Shown: positions 35,101-44,003, counted from the first letter of the stretch. The stretch: DNA of 64,000 nt from Bacteroidetes bacterium UBA1935 (GCA_002337045.1 DDFF01000008.1:248001-312000), one strand, 5' to 3'. The notes: generated by a model not told the origin, from the sequence alone. Numbers and translations are program-made.

Positions 35101-36493
35101 CAGTGTAGCAACTGCTGCAGCAACATCGGCTAACCCACTAAGCTATCAATGGCAGGTAAATACCGGTACCGGTTTTACTAACCTCACAAATACTGCTCCT
35201 TACAGCAATGTTACTACTCCATCTATGGTAATAACAGGTGCTACAGTATCAATGAACGGATATAGATACCGTTGCCTGATCAGCAATGCTACTTGTACGC
35301 CTACATTGCTTTCAAATGCTGTGCTGCTAACGGTGAATACACTGCCTACTATAACCACGCAGCCAAGTGCGCAAACATTATGTCCTTCGGCAAATGCGAC
35401 TTTCAGCATTGCTGCAACAGGTACTGGTATTAGCTATCAGTGGCAGGTAAATACAGGCGCCGGGTTCCAGAATATTCCCGGTAGTGCACCTTACGGAGGG
35501 GCTAATACGCCAATCGTTACAATTACAGGTATTACGCCTGCAATGAATGGATATCAGTATCGTTGTGTGGTGAAGGGCGACTGTGTGCCAAGTGCTGTTT
35601 CAAATCCTGTTTTGCTGAATGTACTAAGCCCTGTTATAATCAGCAGCAATACTATTACAGATACTGTTTGTGAAACAGGAACTGTAAAACTGGGCGTGCG
35701 TGTTATAGGTGCAGGTATTTTGTATCAATGGCAGCTTATGCAGAGCAACGGTTCATTTGTAAATCTGGCAAACACTCCTCCATATTCTGGTGTTAATACA
35801 GACTCTCTGCGTATATCTGCTGCGCCGGCATCATTAAATGGTGCAGTATACCGTTGTGCGCTTACAGAAACGCAATTGTGTAGCCAATGGTACTACACTG
35901 CAAATATTCCACTGGGTGTTAACCCTGCACCAATAGTATCTCCTAGTGCACTACAAACAGGCCCTGGTAAAATTGCAACATTTGCAGTGCCACCAACAGG
36001 TACCAGCTATCAGTGGCAGGAAAATGATAATAGTGGCAATGGTTACAGAAATCTTGCTGAGGGTGGTTTATATACAGGTGTATATACCAATACACTGCGT
36101 GTAGGCCCTGCTACTTTGCTGATGAATGGCAATATGTATCGTTGTATTGTAGATGGTGTTTGTAATATAACTGTTGCAAGCCATGCAGGTCAACTGACTG
36201 TAGACCCTGCACTTTCTGTTACTAATATCAGGAATGGTGAAGGTATAGATGTATATCCGAACCCAACAAGTGGTAACGAGGTTAACATCAGCTTCAAGAG
36301 GACTATCAGTGGTAATACTACTTTGCGTGTTACAGACAAACTGGGCAAAGTTGTATATACACAAACCAATAGCCTGAACAATCAAAACAGCATCAAACTA
36401 AACCTGCCTGATATGGCAACCGGAGTTTACATGTTGCAGGTTGTGAGCGAACAAAATAATATAGCTGCTACTGTACAGTTTGTAAAACAATAA
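32105..36493 (+). CDS. Giant secreted Ig-like/GEVED repeat protein with T9SS type A sorting domain (copy 1)
   Basis: A 1462-residue secreted surface protein. The signal peptide is MRKIYLLFFLTLLTCIKGFAQ (the likelier start is ATG 32114). Residues about 25-245 form a beta-rich domain with a tryptophan-containing WIGMGNQL stretch. One Ig-like domain follows (YQWQ at 32963), then a GEVED domain (about 345-495; WIDYNQNGTFETTEY, SYGETEDYNINL), then nine Ig-like repeats of 95-100 residues. Each repeat has YQWQ, a YRC cysteine and a second conserved cysteine. The C-terminal 80-90 residues are a T9SS type A domain (GIDVYPNPTSG, ATGVYMLQVVSE). It should be exported by T9SS and anchored or released outside, probably as an adhesin. 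It is paralogous over most of its length to the gene at 39248. Confidence 0.9.
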   Translation: MVSMRKIYLLFFLTLLTCIKGFAQITGYTRTALTGLTYTQITGGTVINSTSGLSSTAMSANDDDGAVLVTLPFTFTYNGNSYTQVTFCTNGWIGMGNQLTVSAADGRTAGNLFTTAAPNNTLAAWFGDMTANFPAGGGVGAMVHGAYGTGAYAFEYRDAGGLSWNSTTSNLINFIIVLYGPSSATPGRIEFLYGSQSGSLTTSRSIGIEDATGGTGNYINAITNSSSSTTTSSTWPGSGTGYRFDPPPPCSGTPTPGNTVSNISPVCPGQTFTLSLQNTTPGTGVTYQWQSSPNGTTWTNISAATSSTLATSQTAATYYRCGVTCSSNTAFSNALQLNMNTFLNCYCAANYTLGCGSSDVITNVTFGTLNNTTTCSALPASTDYGLSVSAPNISIGSTVPFSATVGAGGGEHVAIWIDYNQNGTFETTEYTYIGKGNGSTVTQNIAIPVNATPGLTKMRVRNRYSTSSTPAVLNTDPCTAFSYGETEDYNINLVCDIPVFTTQPASATLCTGSNLTLTAAATGSGVNYQWQVNTGTGFTNVTNGGVYSGATTGTLLLTLPPATFNGYQYRCIGSVLCSGTTTISNVATLTLGNSTAILSDPKNTVVCNGDPVTFTVNALASNTTYQWQVYNGTGYFNLTNGGIYSNVNTATLNISAATPAINGYAYRCVIGSSCPPNILISGAGTLTIGTSIPVTTQPTNTTICSGGTANLSVTTGGANVVYQWQVNTGSGYADVVNGTNYSGATTATLSVLNTPLTFNTYQYRCVLSNTCVAPFFTNAATLSVQPSPVIATQPLDVNTCDFQNVGFNVTATGTGISYQWQVNTGLGFVNLTNGAPYGGVLGANMSIANVTSAMNGYQYRCVVTGTCTPSVISNVVTLTITNRPVLVAGPVNSTTCDGGSTTFAVSATGTSITYQWQINTGAGFTNLTNTGIHSGVTTNTLAITSATNAAHGNAYRCVVTGSCAPSVTSSSALLFINSAPYMVSQPIDKQVCAGSNIFFSVATAAATSANPLSYQWQVNTGTGFTNLTNTAPYSNVTTPSMVITGATVSMNGYRYRCLISNATCTPTLLSNAVLLTVNTLPTITTQPSAQTLCPSANATFSIAATGTGISYQWQVNTGAGFQNIPGSAPYGGANTPIVTITGITPAMNGYQYRCVVKGDCVPSAVSNPVLLNVLSPVIISSNTITDTVCETGTVKLGVRVIGAGILYQWQLMQSNGSFVNLANTPPYSGVNTDSLRISAAPASLNGAVYRCALTETQLCSQWYYTANIPLGVNPAPIVSPSALQTGPGKIATFAVPPTGTSYQWQENDNSGNGYRNLAEGGLYTGVYTNTLRVGPATLLMNGNMYRCIVDGVCNITVASHAGQLTVDPALSVTNIRNGEGIDVYPNPTSGNEVNISFKRTISGNTTLRVTDKLGKVVYTQTNSLNNQNSIKLNLPDMATGVYMLQVVSEQNNIAATVQFVKQ
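33595..36210 (+). repeat. Nine tandem Ig-like repeats in giant protein copy 1
   Basis: YQWQ codons recur at 33686, 33977, 34268, 34556, 34844, 35144, 35435, 35723 and 36008, spacings of 291, 291, 288, 288, 300, 291, 288 and 285 bases. Repeats are diverged, in frame and share YQWQ, a glycine/asparagine turn and YRC. Confidence 0.92.
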
Positions 36494-36501
36494 TACAGCA
36501 G

Positions 36502-36552
36502 GCAATGAATAAATAAGGGGCGACCAGAGGTCGCCCCTTATTTATTCATTGC
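36502..36552. terminator. 24-bp perfect hairpin between convergent genes
   Basis: GCAATGAATAAATAAGGGG plus CGACC pairs without mismatch to its complement around an AGA loop. It lies 8 bases after the stop of giant copy 1 and 14 bases from the stop of the convergent cytochrome gene, and can serve both. Confidence 0.88.
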
Positions 36553-36566
36553 ATTGGTTGAGTTGG

Positions 36567-37574
36567 TTAGAATATCACAGGTAAATTGTGCTCTTTGTGG
36601 TAGTCTATAATTGGTTGATAAGGACCGAATTTGTGTTCATCTTCAGTAAAAGGATCGGGGTAAGGCCCCATATCATAGTCAATAGGTTTGTTTTTAATGT
36701 TTGAATAGCTTTCTGCTTTCTCTTTCTTAGGGCGTGTATGAATGCGGTCGTCTACCACAAAAGCCGCTACATCTACGGCCTCAATATCAGTAAGGAAAGG
36801 TTTTTGCCAACTAGCTTTCAGATGAGGCATATTTGCTTTTACAAATCTTGCCATTTTCAGTACTCTGTGCATACTTGAGCCACATTCAAATGCAAAATCG
36901 CCCCAAAGTGGCGGATATATATATGTGGAAGAGTCTCCATTGAATTGGCCCTGACCATTTTGTCCATGGCAGCTGGAACAATGTGTTGCGTATACCTGTG
37001 CACCTTTGGTGGGGTCTGCAGCACGCGATGGGTAAGCCAAATCAATCGCTCCATCTCCGGGTACATGTTTGCCTATAGCTACATTGCTGGATAGCCAACG
37101 CATATAAGACACAATGGCTATCATTTCTTTGTTATCAAGCGGCATAGGTACGCCATTATGCGGGCGTTCTATACAGTTATTTACACGTTCTGGCAAAGTC
37201 ATAACCCTGTTTTCGCGGCCACGGTATTGCGGATAGCGGGCATGTGTACTGAAAAAGTTCAGTCCATAAGGTACGGTACCTGCCTTCAGGTGGCAGTTGG
37301 AACAATTCATTTTATTGCCTAGATATCTACCCTTTGTGCCGTTTGGTCCTATGTAATATGCAGTATTGAGTAGTAGTTCGCGGCCATATCGCACCATGTC
37401 TCCAAACTCGTCGTGCGGGATAGTTGATGTGTCAGGAGGCGTAAAGGTAGAATCGACAGATTTAGCAACAGCCGGTGTATCTGTGTTATTGCAAGATGTA
37501 ACTACTGTAGTTGTAAATGCTATGGTAAGTAATCTTAAATATTTAGATTTACAATAATCAAGTTTTAGCTTCAT
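36567..37574 (-). CDS. TsdA-like dihaem cytochrome c lipoprotein
   Basis: A 335-residue protein with a lipoprotein signal (VVTSC, Cys28) and two c-type haem sites, CSNCH (91-95) and CSSCH (199-203). The layout matches the TsdA thiosulfate dehydrogenase family: GRYLGNKMN before haem 1, YPQYRGRENRVMTLPERVNNC between the haems (in parts), and MIAIVSYMRWLS. Cys134 in ERVNNC is at the place where TsdA has the unusual Cys ligand of haem 1. TsdA oxidises two thiosulfates to tetrathionate, or the reverse. This one would be anchored at the periplasmic or outer face. Its start codon overlaps that of the divergent sulfotransferase gene. Function as thiosulfate dehydrogenase is inferred. Confidence 0.82.
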   Translation of the reverse strand: MKLKLDYCKSKYLRLLTIAFTTTVVTSCNNTDTPAVAKSVDSTFTPPDTSTIPHDEFGDMVRYGRELLLNTAYYIGPNGTKGRYLGNKMNCSNCHLKAGTVPYGLNFFSTHARYPQYRGRENRVMTLPERVNNCIERPHNGVPMPLDNKEMIAIVSYMRWLSSNVAIGKHVPGDGAIDLAYPSRAADPTKGAQVYATHCSSCHGQNGQGQFNGDSSTYIYPPLWGDFAFECGSSMHRVLKMARFVKANMPHLKASWQKPFLTDIEAVDVAAFVVDDRIHTRPKKEKAESYSNIKNKPIDYDMGPYPDPFTEDEHKFGPYQPIIDYHKEHNLPVIF

Positions 37575-39111
37575 GTTTAAAAAATTACTCTTTCTATTAG
37601 CCGTTGTGTTAATAAATGTAACATACGCCCAGATAAAACCGGCTAATGGCAGTATACTAAATTACAGAATAATAGGCTTTCAGGTACCACAAAATAACGA
37701 AGCATCAACATATGTTTTGCGCATCGCTCAGGACTCTGTCGTTAGTCCTGAACAACTGGACAGGCGGAAGACTATAGAACAAAAGGCTACTACCAACAGG
37801 ATAATAGAAACTGTACCTGATTTTAATACATTATATACCTGGCAGATAATATATAAAGACAAACGAGGTAAAGAGATAGGAAGTACACCCCTCAGCTATT
37901 TCAGAACAGGGTATATTAAGTTTGTAGATACGGCCTATTACAGGATGAACATCCTCAAGAATAAGATGCCTGCAAATGACATATATGTGTTGCTGGATAA
38001 CAGTGCTGTTATGTATGATTTGAAAGGCAAACCTGTTTGGTATTTACCAAATAATGCAACACTTGATACTAATATGCATGTAATGAGAGACCTGAAACCC
38101 ACTGCTGATGGCACATTTACAGCATTGTTTGAACATGGGATTTATGAATTTGACTATTACGGCAGGGTATTGTGGTCTGGCCCACTAAATGGAACCAATA
38201 AGGTAGAAGGTGCACAGACATATCATCATGAGTTTACTAAGCTGAGTAACGGTCATTATATGGTTGCAGGTAATGAGATAATTGAAAACGAACTACCGAA
38301 AGAATTGAGAATTGCAGATAGTTCAGACGTTATCAAAAAAGATGGGAAGATATTCAGAACATCGGTATGTGGTAATCTGCTGGAATATGATAATAATGGT
38401 AAACTGGTGTGGTCGTGGAGGTCTTCGCCATTTTTTCCATCAATAGGCGTGCTTTCGCCAGGTAATAGAATGGCGAATATTGGGACACACATGAATAGCT
38501 TCTATTTCAACGAAAAAGATAGCCTGATATATGTAGGCTTCAGAAATATTAGCACTATAGCAAAAATTGAATATCCCAGTGGTTATCTGAAGGAAACATA
38601 TAAAGGTAAAAACACGGAAATGGATATGAGAAGAGATGGTAGAGACAGGGAAAGTATTGATAGGAACATGAACGCGCAAAGGCGACTATTATCTGTAGAT
38701 AACGATGGGTTGTTTTCTAATCAACATGCGTGCAGGGTAGAAAACAATAAGGTGTATGTTTATAATAACAATACAATCAGAAATCCCAACTTTGTTTCTT
38801 ACGCAGAGATATATAAAGAGCCTGATACAGCAGGGAAACCCCTTCGTAAAATATGGTCATATCCTTGTAACATAGATACATTTACTAATCCCGGTTCGCC
38901 AACTGGGGGCAGTATATACCCATTGTCAGATTCTTTAATGTTGGTTTGTACCGGCGGTTCTGGGAGAGTTTTCATTGTAAACCTGAATAAAGAGCTTTTG
39001 TGGAATGCAATACCCATATTTAAGAGAATGGATGGGCAATTGAAGCCCCTGCCGCAGTACAGAGCCAGTTTTATGAGGAAAGAGGACTTTTATAAGTTTC
39101 TGTTTAAGTAG
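37573..39111 (+). CDS. Aryl-sulfate sulfotransferase (ASST) family protein
   Basis: A 512-residue exported protein (signal peptide about 1-20, ending VTYAQ). After a beta-rich N-terminal domain (about 20-110) comes a propeller-like ASST domain. The three conserved histidines are visible: TYHHEFTKLSNGHYM, GTHMNSFYFNEKDSLIYVG and SNQHACRVENNKVYVY. The last matches the histidine that is sulfated during catalysis in the E. coli enzyme. ASST moves sulfate from one phenolic ester to another phenol without PAPS. It starts within the same CATG as the divergent TsdA-like gene. There is no T9SS domain, so it is probably periplasmic. No clear terminator follows. Confidence 0.85.
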   Translation: MFKKLLFLLAVVLINVTYAQIKPANGSILNYRIIGFQVPQNNEASTYVLRIAQDSVVSPEQLDRRKTIEQKATTNRIIETVPDFNTLYTWQIIYKDKRGKEIGSTPLSYFRTGYIKFVDTAYYRMNILKNKMPANDIYVLLDNSAVMYDLKGKPVWYLPNNATLDTNMHVMRDLKPTADGTFTALFEHGIYEFDYYGRVLWSGPLNGTNKVEGAQTYHHEFTKLSNGHYMVAGNEIIENELPKELRIADSSDVIKKDGKIFRTSVCGNLLEYDNNGKLVWSWRSSPFFPSIGVLSPGNRMANIGTHMNSFYFNEKDSLIYVGFRNISTIAKIEYPSGYLKETYKGKNTEMDMRRDGRDRESIDRNMNAQRRLLSVDNDGLFSNQHACRVENNKVYVYNNNTIRNPNFVSYAEIYKEPDTAGKPLRKIWSYPCNIDTFTNPGSPTGGSIYPLSDSLMLVCTGGSGRVFIVNLNKELLWNAIPIFKRMDGQLKPLPQYRASFMRKEDFYKFLFK

Positions 39112-39158
39112 GCTGGACCTGTATTCTACTGTGTGAATGTTAAAATTTTCAAATTTTT

Positions 39159-39191
39159 TTTGTGATTAATTAGAAATTAATACTAAATTGG
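39159..39191 (+). promoter_or_regulatory. Possible promoter of the second giant T9SS protein
   Basis: TTTG (39159-39162), 21 bases, then TAAATTGG (39184-39191), one mismatch from the -7 consensus, 56 bases upstream of the ATG. Confidence 0.35.
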
Positions 39192-39247
39192 TAGACGCAT
39201 CACATTGGAATAAATGTAAAATATTGTGTGACTGAAATCTAACGATT

Positions 39248-42200
39248 ATGAATTTAAAACTTTACAATTGGTTTAAAAAGGTTTCTTTGGTATTGTTGAC
39301 AACAGTACTTGCGAATACTGCACAAGCTCAGTGTAATACTGGTTTGTATAGTATTGCATGTTCTTGGGGCGATCACATTGAAGCATTTGCAACCTCAGGC
39401 GGTACAACAAATATCAGTAACTGGTATACGGGTTGTGCAACAAGTAGTGGGTATATATATTACTCTACTATGTCGCATACAACGGCGGCGGGCAATACTG
39501 TGAATTTTGCCATATTAAATAACTATTACTATTATGAGTACTACAAAATATGGGTAGACTTTAATGCTGATGGTGATTTTTATGATGCAGGTGAGCAGGT
39601 TTATTCGGCTAATTTGGCATATGGTGCTTTTGTTGCCAGTAGTTTTGTTGTGCCATCGGGAACAACAGCAGGTACAAAACGTATGCGTGTAAGGTGTGTG
39701 TATGGAGGTAGTAGTAGTATGGATCCTTGTACAAGCTATACATTTGGTGAGGTAGAGGATTATAACCTTGTGGTTACAGGTGGCTCTCCTTGCTCGGGTA
39801 CTCCTGCACCAGGCAATACATTAACTACTTTAAATCCTGTATGTCCTGGTACAACTTTTACATTGTCGCTTCAAAATACAATTGCCGGCAGTGGCGTTTC
39901 GTATCAGTGGCAGTCTTCTCCAAACAATAGTACATGGACTAATATTGCAGGTGCTACATCATCTACTTTAGCAACAACACAGAGCGCAGCAACATATTAT
40001 CGTTGTGCGGTAACGTGCTCGAGCAATACAGGTTTTTCAAGCTCATTACAAATGAATATGAATAACTTTCTGTCTTGCTATTGTGCAGCAGGATATTCAA
40101 GCGGATGTGCTTTCAGTGACGTAATTAATAATGTAACTTTTGGTACGCTTAATAACACTACCGGTTGTACAGCTACGCCTGCTTATACAGATTATGGCTT
40201 GTCGGTATCAGCACCAAATATTGCAATAGGTGCTACTACACCAATAAGCGTAACAGTAGGTGCAGGAGGTTCTGAAAGAGTTGCGTGTTGGATTGATTAT
40301 AATCAGAACGGAATATTTGAAACTACTGAATATACCTCTATAGGTACGGGCAATGGCTCTGTTGTAACAAACAACGTGGTAGTTCCGCCAAATGCAACAG
40401 CAGGCTTAACAAAAATGAGGGTTAGGGTTAGATACTCTTCTGCAATACTAAGTACAGATCCATGTACTACATTCTCTTATGGTGAAACAGAAGATTACAA
40501 TGTGAATCTGACTTGCGTATCTCCAACATTTACAACGCAGCCAACAGCATCCAGTACACTATGTCCTAGTGCCAACCTGACACTAACAGCTGCAGCTACA
40601 GGTAGTGGTATTGCATATCAATGGCAGGTAAATACCGGTACAGGGTTTACAAATGTTGTAAACGGAGGTGTATACAGTGGCGCTACCACAGGATCATTGC
40701 TGCTTACATCAGCCCCTTCTACTTTCAATGGTTATCAATACCGTTGCGTAGCCAGCACAAGTTGTAATACAGCAACAGCGATTTCTAATACGTCAACACT
40801 TTCAGTAGGTTCTGCAACAGGCGTTACAACTATGACACCTAACACAATTGTATGTAATGGTGCTCCAGCTGTCTTTACTGTTAACGCTACTGGTACAAAC
40901 CTTACATACCAATGGCAGGTGTATGATGGTACAGGATACTACAATTTGTCTAATGCCGGTGTGTACAGCGGTGTTAATACTAATACACTGAATATATCTG
41001 CAGCTACACCTGCAATTAATGGTTATGCATATCGTTGTGTGCTAACCGGTAGCTGTGCTCCTTTTACCCTCATTACCGGTGCATCATCTCTAACTATAGG
41101 TACATCTATACCTGTAATAACACAACCGGCGAACTTTATTGCTTGTACTGCAGGTACAGCAACATTCAGCGTGGCTACTGGTGGTGCAAACGTAGTATAT
41201 CAATGGCAGGTAAATACTGGTAGTGGTTATACAAACGTTGCAAATGGTGCAAACTATGGTGGTGCTACAACAGCTACGCTTTCTGTATTAAATACACCGC
41301 TTAGCTTCAATAACTATCAATACCGTTGTGTTCTCAGCAATTCATGTGTTGCAGCATTCTTTACAGCTGCAGCTACATTAACTGTGCAGCCAGCTCCGGT
41401 TATTGCAACGCAGCCAACTAATCTTACTATTTGCGACTTCCAAACTGCTAACTTCAATGTGGCAGCTACCGGTACAGGGTTAAATTATCAATGGCAGGTA
41501 AATACAGGCTTAGGCTTTGTAAACCTTACCAATGCAGCTCCGTATGCAGGTGTGTTGGGACCAAACATGAGTATTGCTAACGTAACAGCAGCTATGAGTG
41601 GTTATCAATATCAGTGTGTGATAACAGGTACTTGTACTCCGGCGGTTACTACAAATATTGTTACACTTAATGTTAATACTAGACCTGTAATAACAAGCGG
41701 GCCTTCACCATCAATTGTGTGCGAAGGTGGTTCAACAACATTCAATGTTGTAGCTACCGGTACGGGTATAACATATCAATGGCAGATGCTGAACACAGCA
41801 GGTGTATATTCTAATGTTACAAACACAGGTATATACAGTGGCGCTACAACATCTTCGCTTACGCTTACAACTATAACACCTGCCTACCATGGCTTGGGTT
41901 ATCGTTGTGTGGTAACAGGTTCTTGCGCTCCTGCGGCAACTACAAACACAGCACTCTTGTTTGTAAATGCTATACCAACAGTATTTAATCAACCTTCAGA
42001 CAGAGAAGTGTGTGCAGGTAGCAATATCACTTTCTCAACAGCTGGTACAGCCTCAACAATGACAGGTGTACTCAGCTATCAGTGGCAGGTAAATAATGGT
42101 ACTGGTTATGTTAATCTTACAAATACTGCACCTTACAGCAATGTAACAACTGCAAACATGACAATAACAGGTGCTACTATTGGTTTGAATGGTTATACAT

Positions 42201-43426
42201 ATCGTTGTGTTATCAGTAATCAGACTTGTACGCCAACTGTTAATACAAATGATGCGCGTATTACTATATTTACACTTCCTACAATTACAACACAACCGGT
42301 GGCGCAAACTAAGTGCCCTGGTACAAATGCTACATTTACGCTAACCGCAACTGGTACAGGACTTACATATCAATGGCAGGAAAACAGGGGTACAGGTTTT
42401 GTAAACCTCCCGGGTAATGGTGGCTATACAGGCGCAAACTCTGCTACATTAACTGTAAGTGCAGTAACGCCTGGTATGGATGCTTATCAATACCGTTGTG
42501 TGGTAAGGGGTACATGTGCTCCTGCAGTTACTTCAAATGCGGTGTTGCTGAATGTGTTGAGGCCAATAACTGTGGTTAGCAGCAGCATTACAGATACAGT
42601 ATGCGAAGGCGGAACTACTAAACTTGGTGTACGTGCAACAGGTGCAGGTGTACTGTATCAATGGCAGCGTATGCAGTCTAATGGTTCATTTGTTAATCTT
42701 ACAAATGTTCCTCCATACTCAGGTGTAAATACAGACTCTTTACGTATAAGCGGAGCACCTGCTAATATTCACGGTGCGGTATACCGTTGTGCACTTACAG
42801 AAACACAATTGTGTGGTTTGTGGTATTATTCTACAAACATACCTGTGGGTATTATTAATGCACCGGTGACTAATCCATCTGTTCTGAAAGTTACACCATT
42901 CCAGATAGCAACATTCAGTGTTCCTCCAACAGGTACAAGTTATCAATGGCAGGAAAGTGATAATAGCGGTAATGGCTTCCGTAATCTGGCAGAAGGTGGC
43001 AGGTATACGGGTGTATATACAAACACACTGCGTATATCTTCTATCAATGTAACAATGAACGGTAATATGTATCGCTGTCTTGTAGATGGTGTATGTACTA
43101 ACACTGTACCAAGTGTTGCAGGTATGCTGACTGTAGATCCTAATTTGTCTGTAACAGGTGTACAGAAAAATACAGGTATCGATGTTTATCCAAACCCAAT
43201 GACTGGTAGCGAGTTGAATATCAACTTCAAACAAGTGCTGAAAGGTAATACAGAAGTGAAGGTGCTGGATAAACTGGGTAAAGTTGTTTATACAGACAAA
43301 CTGCAATTGGATGGCGGTAAGAATGCAAAAATCAATCTAACAAGCCTTGCTGCAGGCGTATACATGCTGCAAGTAGTGAATGTAGATGAAAGCATCTCTG
43401 AAACTATTCAGTTTGTTAAGAAATAA
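39248..43426 (+). CDS. Giant secreted Ig-like/GEVED repeat protein with T9SS type A sorting domain (copy 2)
   Basis: A 1392-residue secreted protein. The signal peptide is about 1-28 (ending NTAQAQ). A first GEVED domain spans about 29-178 (IWVDFNADGDFYDAGE, TFGEVEDYNL), an Ig-like domain follows (YQWQ at 39902), then a second GEVED domain (about 276-423; WIDYNQNGIFETTEY) and nine Ig-like repeats. The T9SS type A domain (GIDVYPNPMTG, AAGVYMLQVVN) ends the protein. From the first Ig-like domain onward it aligns domain by domain with copy 1. The N-terminal domain differs: GEVED here, a different beta-rich domain there. It is probably a surface adhesin or binding protein, exported by T9SS. A hairpin ends the gene at 43447-43479. 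Confidence 0.9.
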   Translation: MNLKLYNWFKKVSLVLLTTVLANTAQAQCNTGLYSIACSWGDHIEAFATSGGTTNISNWYTGCATSSGYIYYSTMSHTTAAGNTVNFAILNNYYYYEYYKIWVDFNADGDFYDAGEQVYSANLAYGAFVASSFVVPSGTTAGTKRMRVRCVYGGSSSMDPCTSYTFGEVEDYNLVVTGGSPCSGTPAPGNTLTTLNPVCPGTTFTLSLQNTIAGSGVSYQWQSSPNNSTWTNIAGATSSTLATTQSAATYYRCAVTCSSNTGFSSSLQMNMNNFLSCYCAAGYSSGCAFSDVINNVTFGTLNNTTGCTATPAYTDYGLSVSAPNIAIGATTPISVTVGAGGSERVACWIDYNQNGIFETTEYTSIGTGNGSVVTNNVVVPPNATAGLTKMRVRVRYSSAILSTDPCTTFSYGETEDYNVNLTCVSPTFTTQPTASSTLCPSANLTLTAAATGSGIAYQWQVNTGTGFTNVVNGGVYSGATTGSLLLTSAPSTFNGYQYRCVASTSCNTATAISNTSTLSVGSATGVTTMTPNTIVCNGAPAVFTVNATGTNLTYQWQVYDGTGYYNLSNAGVYSGVNTNTLNISAATPAINGYAYRCVLTGSCAPFTLITGASSLTIGTSIPVITQPANFIACTAGTATFSVATGGANVVYQWQVNTGSGYTNVANGANYGGATTATLSVLNTPLSFNNYQYRCVLSNSCVAAFFTAAATLTVQPAPVIATQPTNLTICDFQTANFNVAATGTGLNYQWQVNTGLGFVNLTNAAPYAGVLGPNMSIANVTAAMSGYQYQCVITGTCTPAVTTNIVTLNVNTRPVITSGPSPSIVCEGGSTTFNVVATGTGITYQWQMLNTAGVYSNVTNTGIYSGATTSSLTLTTITPAYHGLGYRCVVTGSCAPAATTNTALLFVNAIPTVFNQPSDREVCAGSNITFSTAGTASTMTGVLSYQWQVNNGTGYVNLTNTAPYSNVTTANMTITGATIGLNGYTYRCVISNQTCTPTVNTNDARITIFTLPTITTQPVAQTKCPGTNATFTLTATGTGLTYQWQENRGTGFVNLPGNGGYTGANSATLTVSAVTPGMDAYQYRCVVRGTCAPAVTSNAVLLNVLRPITVVSSSITDTVCEGGTTKLGVRATGAGVLYQWQRMQSNGSFVNLTNVPPYSGVNTDSLRISGAPANIHGAVYRCALTETQLCGLWYYSTNIPVGIINAPVTNPSVLKVTPFQIATFSVPPTGTSYQWQESDNSGNGFRNLAEGGRYTGVYTNTLRISSINVTMNGNMYRCLVDGVCTNTVPSVAGMLTVDPNLSVTGVQKNTGIDVYPNPMTGSELNINFKQVLKGNTEVKVLDKLGKVVYTDKLQLDGGKNAKINLTSLAAGVYMLQVVNVDESISETIQFVKK
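40520..43140 (+). repeat. Nine tandem Ig-like repeats in giant protein copy 2
   Basis: YQWQ codons recur at 40616, 40907, 41198, 41486, 41774, 42077, 42368, 42656 and 42941, spacings of 291, 291, 288, 288, 303, 291, 288 and 285 bases. This is the same order of lengths as in copy 1 except for one codon. Confidence 0.92.
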
Positions 43427-43446
43427 TACTACTGCAATCAAATAAG

Positions 43447-43479
43447 AAATGGTCGGCAATCATTGCCGGCCATTTTTGT
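43447..43479 (+). terminator. Hairpin terminator of giant copy 2
   Basis: AAATGGTCGGCAAT pairs with ATTGCCGGCCATTT (one G-U pair) and is followed by T-rich sequence, 21 bases after the stop. Confidence 0.82.
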
Positions 43480-43559
43480 TTTTGTAGGTTATGAAAATTT
43501 AAAACAGAATAAACAATCAGTTGACATAGCTGGCCTAATATGCCGATAATATTTTGGCT

Positions 43560-44003
43560 ATGGAAAACCTGATTATTCGCAGAGCGGTGAGTGCAGATGT
43601 GGAGCTTGTGTATGAAATGCTGTGTTGCCTGTCTGATAAGCAACATAACAAAGAGCGGTTTATGCAGTGTTTTGAAACAAACCTGCGGAACGATACCATC
43701 ATTTACCTGGTAGCAGAAAGAGATAATACTCCTTGCGGCTTTATCAGTTGCCACAGCCAGCAGTTGCTGCACCATACAGGCACAGCTTACGAAATACAGG
43801 AAATGTACATAAAAGAAGCTTGCAGAGGTTGGGGGATAGGTAAGAAATTGATTGCTACGCTACGTTCAATAATCAACGAAACAGATTATGATGTTTTTGA
43901 AGTAACCTCAAGCAATTGGCGAGAGGAAGCCCATGCGTTTTACCAGAATAATGGCTTTGTACAAACACACAAGAAATTTACCAGTAAGGGGAGTAGGAGT
44001 TAA
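43560..44003 (+). CDS. GNAT family N-acetyltransferase
   Basis: A 147-residue acetyltransferase. The GNAT fold is seen in IIRRAVSADVELVYEML, YLVAERDNTPCGFIS, and EIQEMYIKEACRGWGIGKKL, whose RGWGIG is the acetyl-CoA pyrophosphate loop; EEAHAFYQNNGF is the C-terminal signature. Substrate unknown. The start is taken at ATG 43560; a TTG six bases earlier is in frame but less likely. Its stop and the stop of the convergent lipoprotein gene lie back to back (44001-44006) with no terminator between them, so their transcripts probably overlap. Confidence 0.88.
   Translation: MENLIIRRAVSADVELVYEMLCCLSDKQHNKERFMQCFETNLRNDTIIYLVAERDNTPCGFISCHSQQLLHHTGTAYEIQEMYIKEACRGWGIGKKLIATLRSIINETDYDVFEVTSSNWREEAHAFYQNNGFVQTHKKFTSKGSRS

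Noticed and set aside
33595..43140. Periodic repeats with about 290-base period that could be mistaken for a CRISPR or satellite array
   Set aside because: Repeats are in-frame protein domains with codon-level variation, not identical short repeats with unique spacers.
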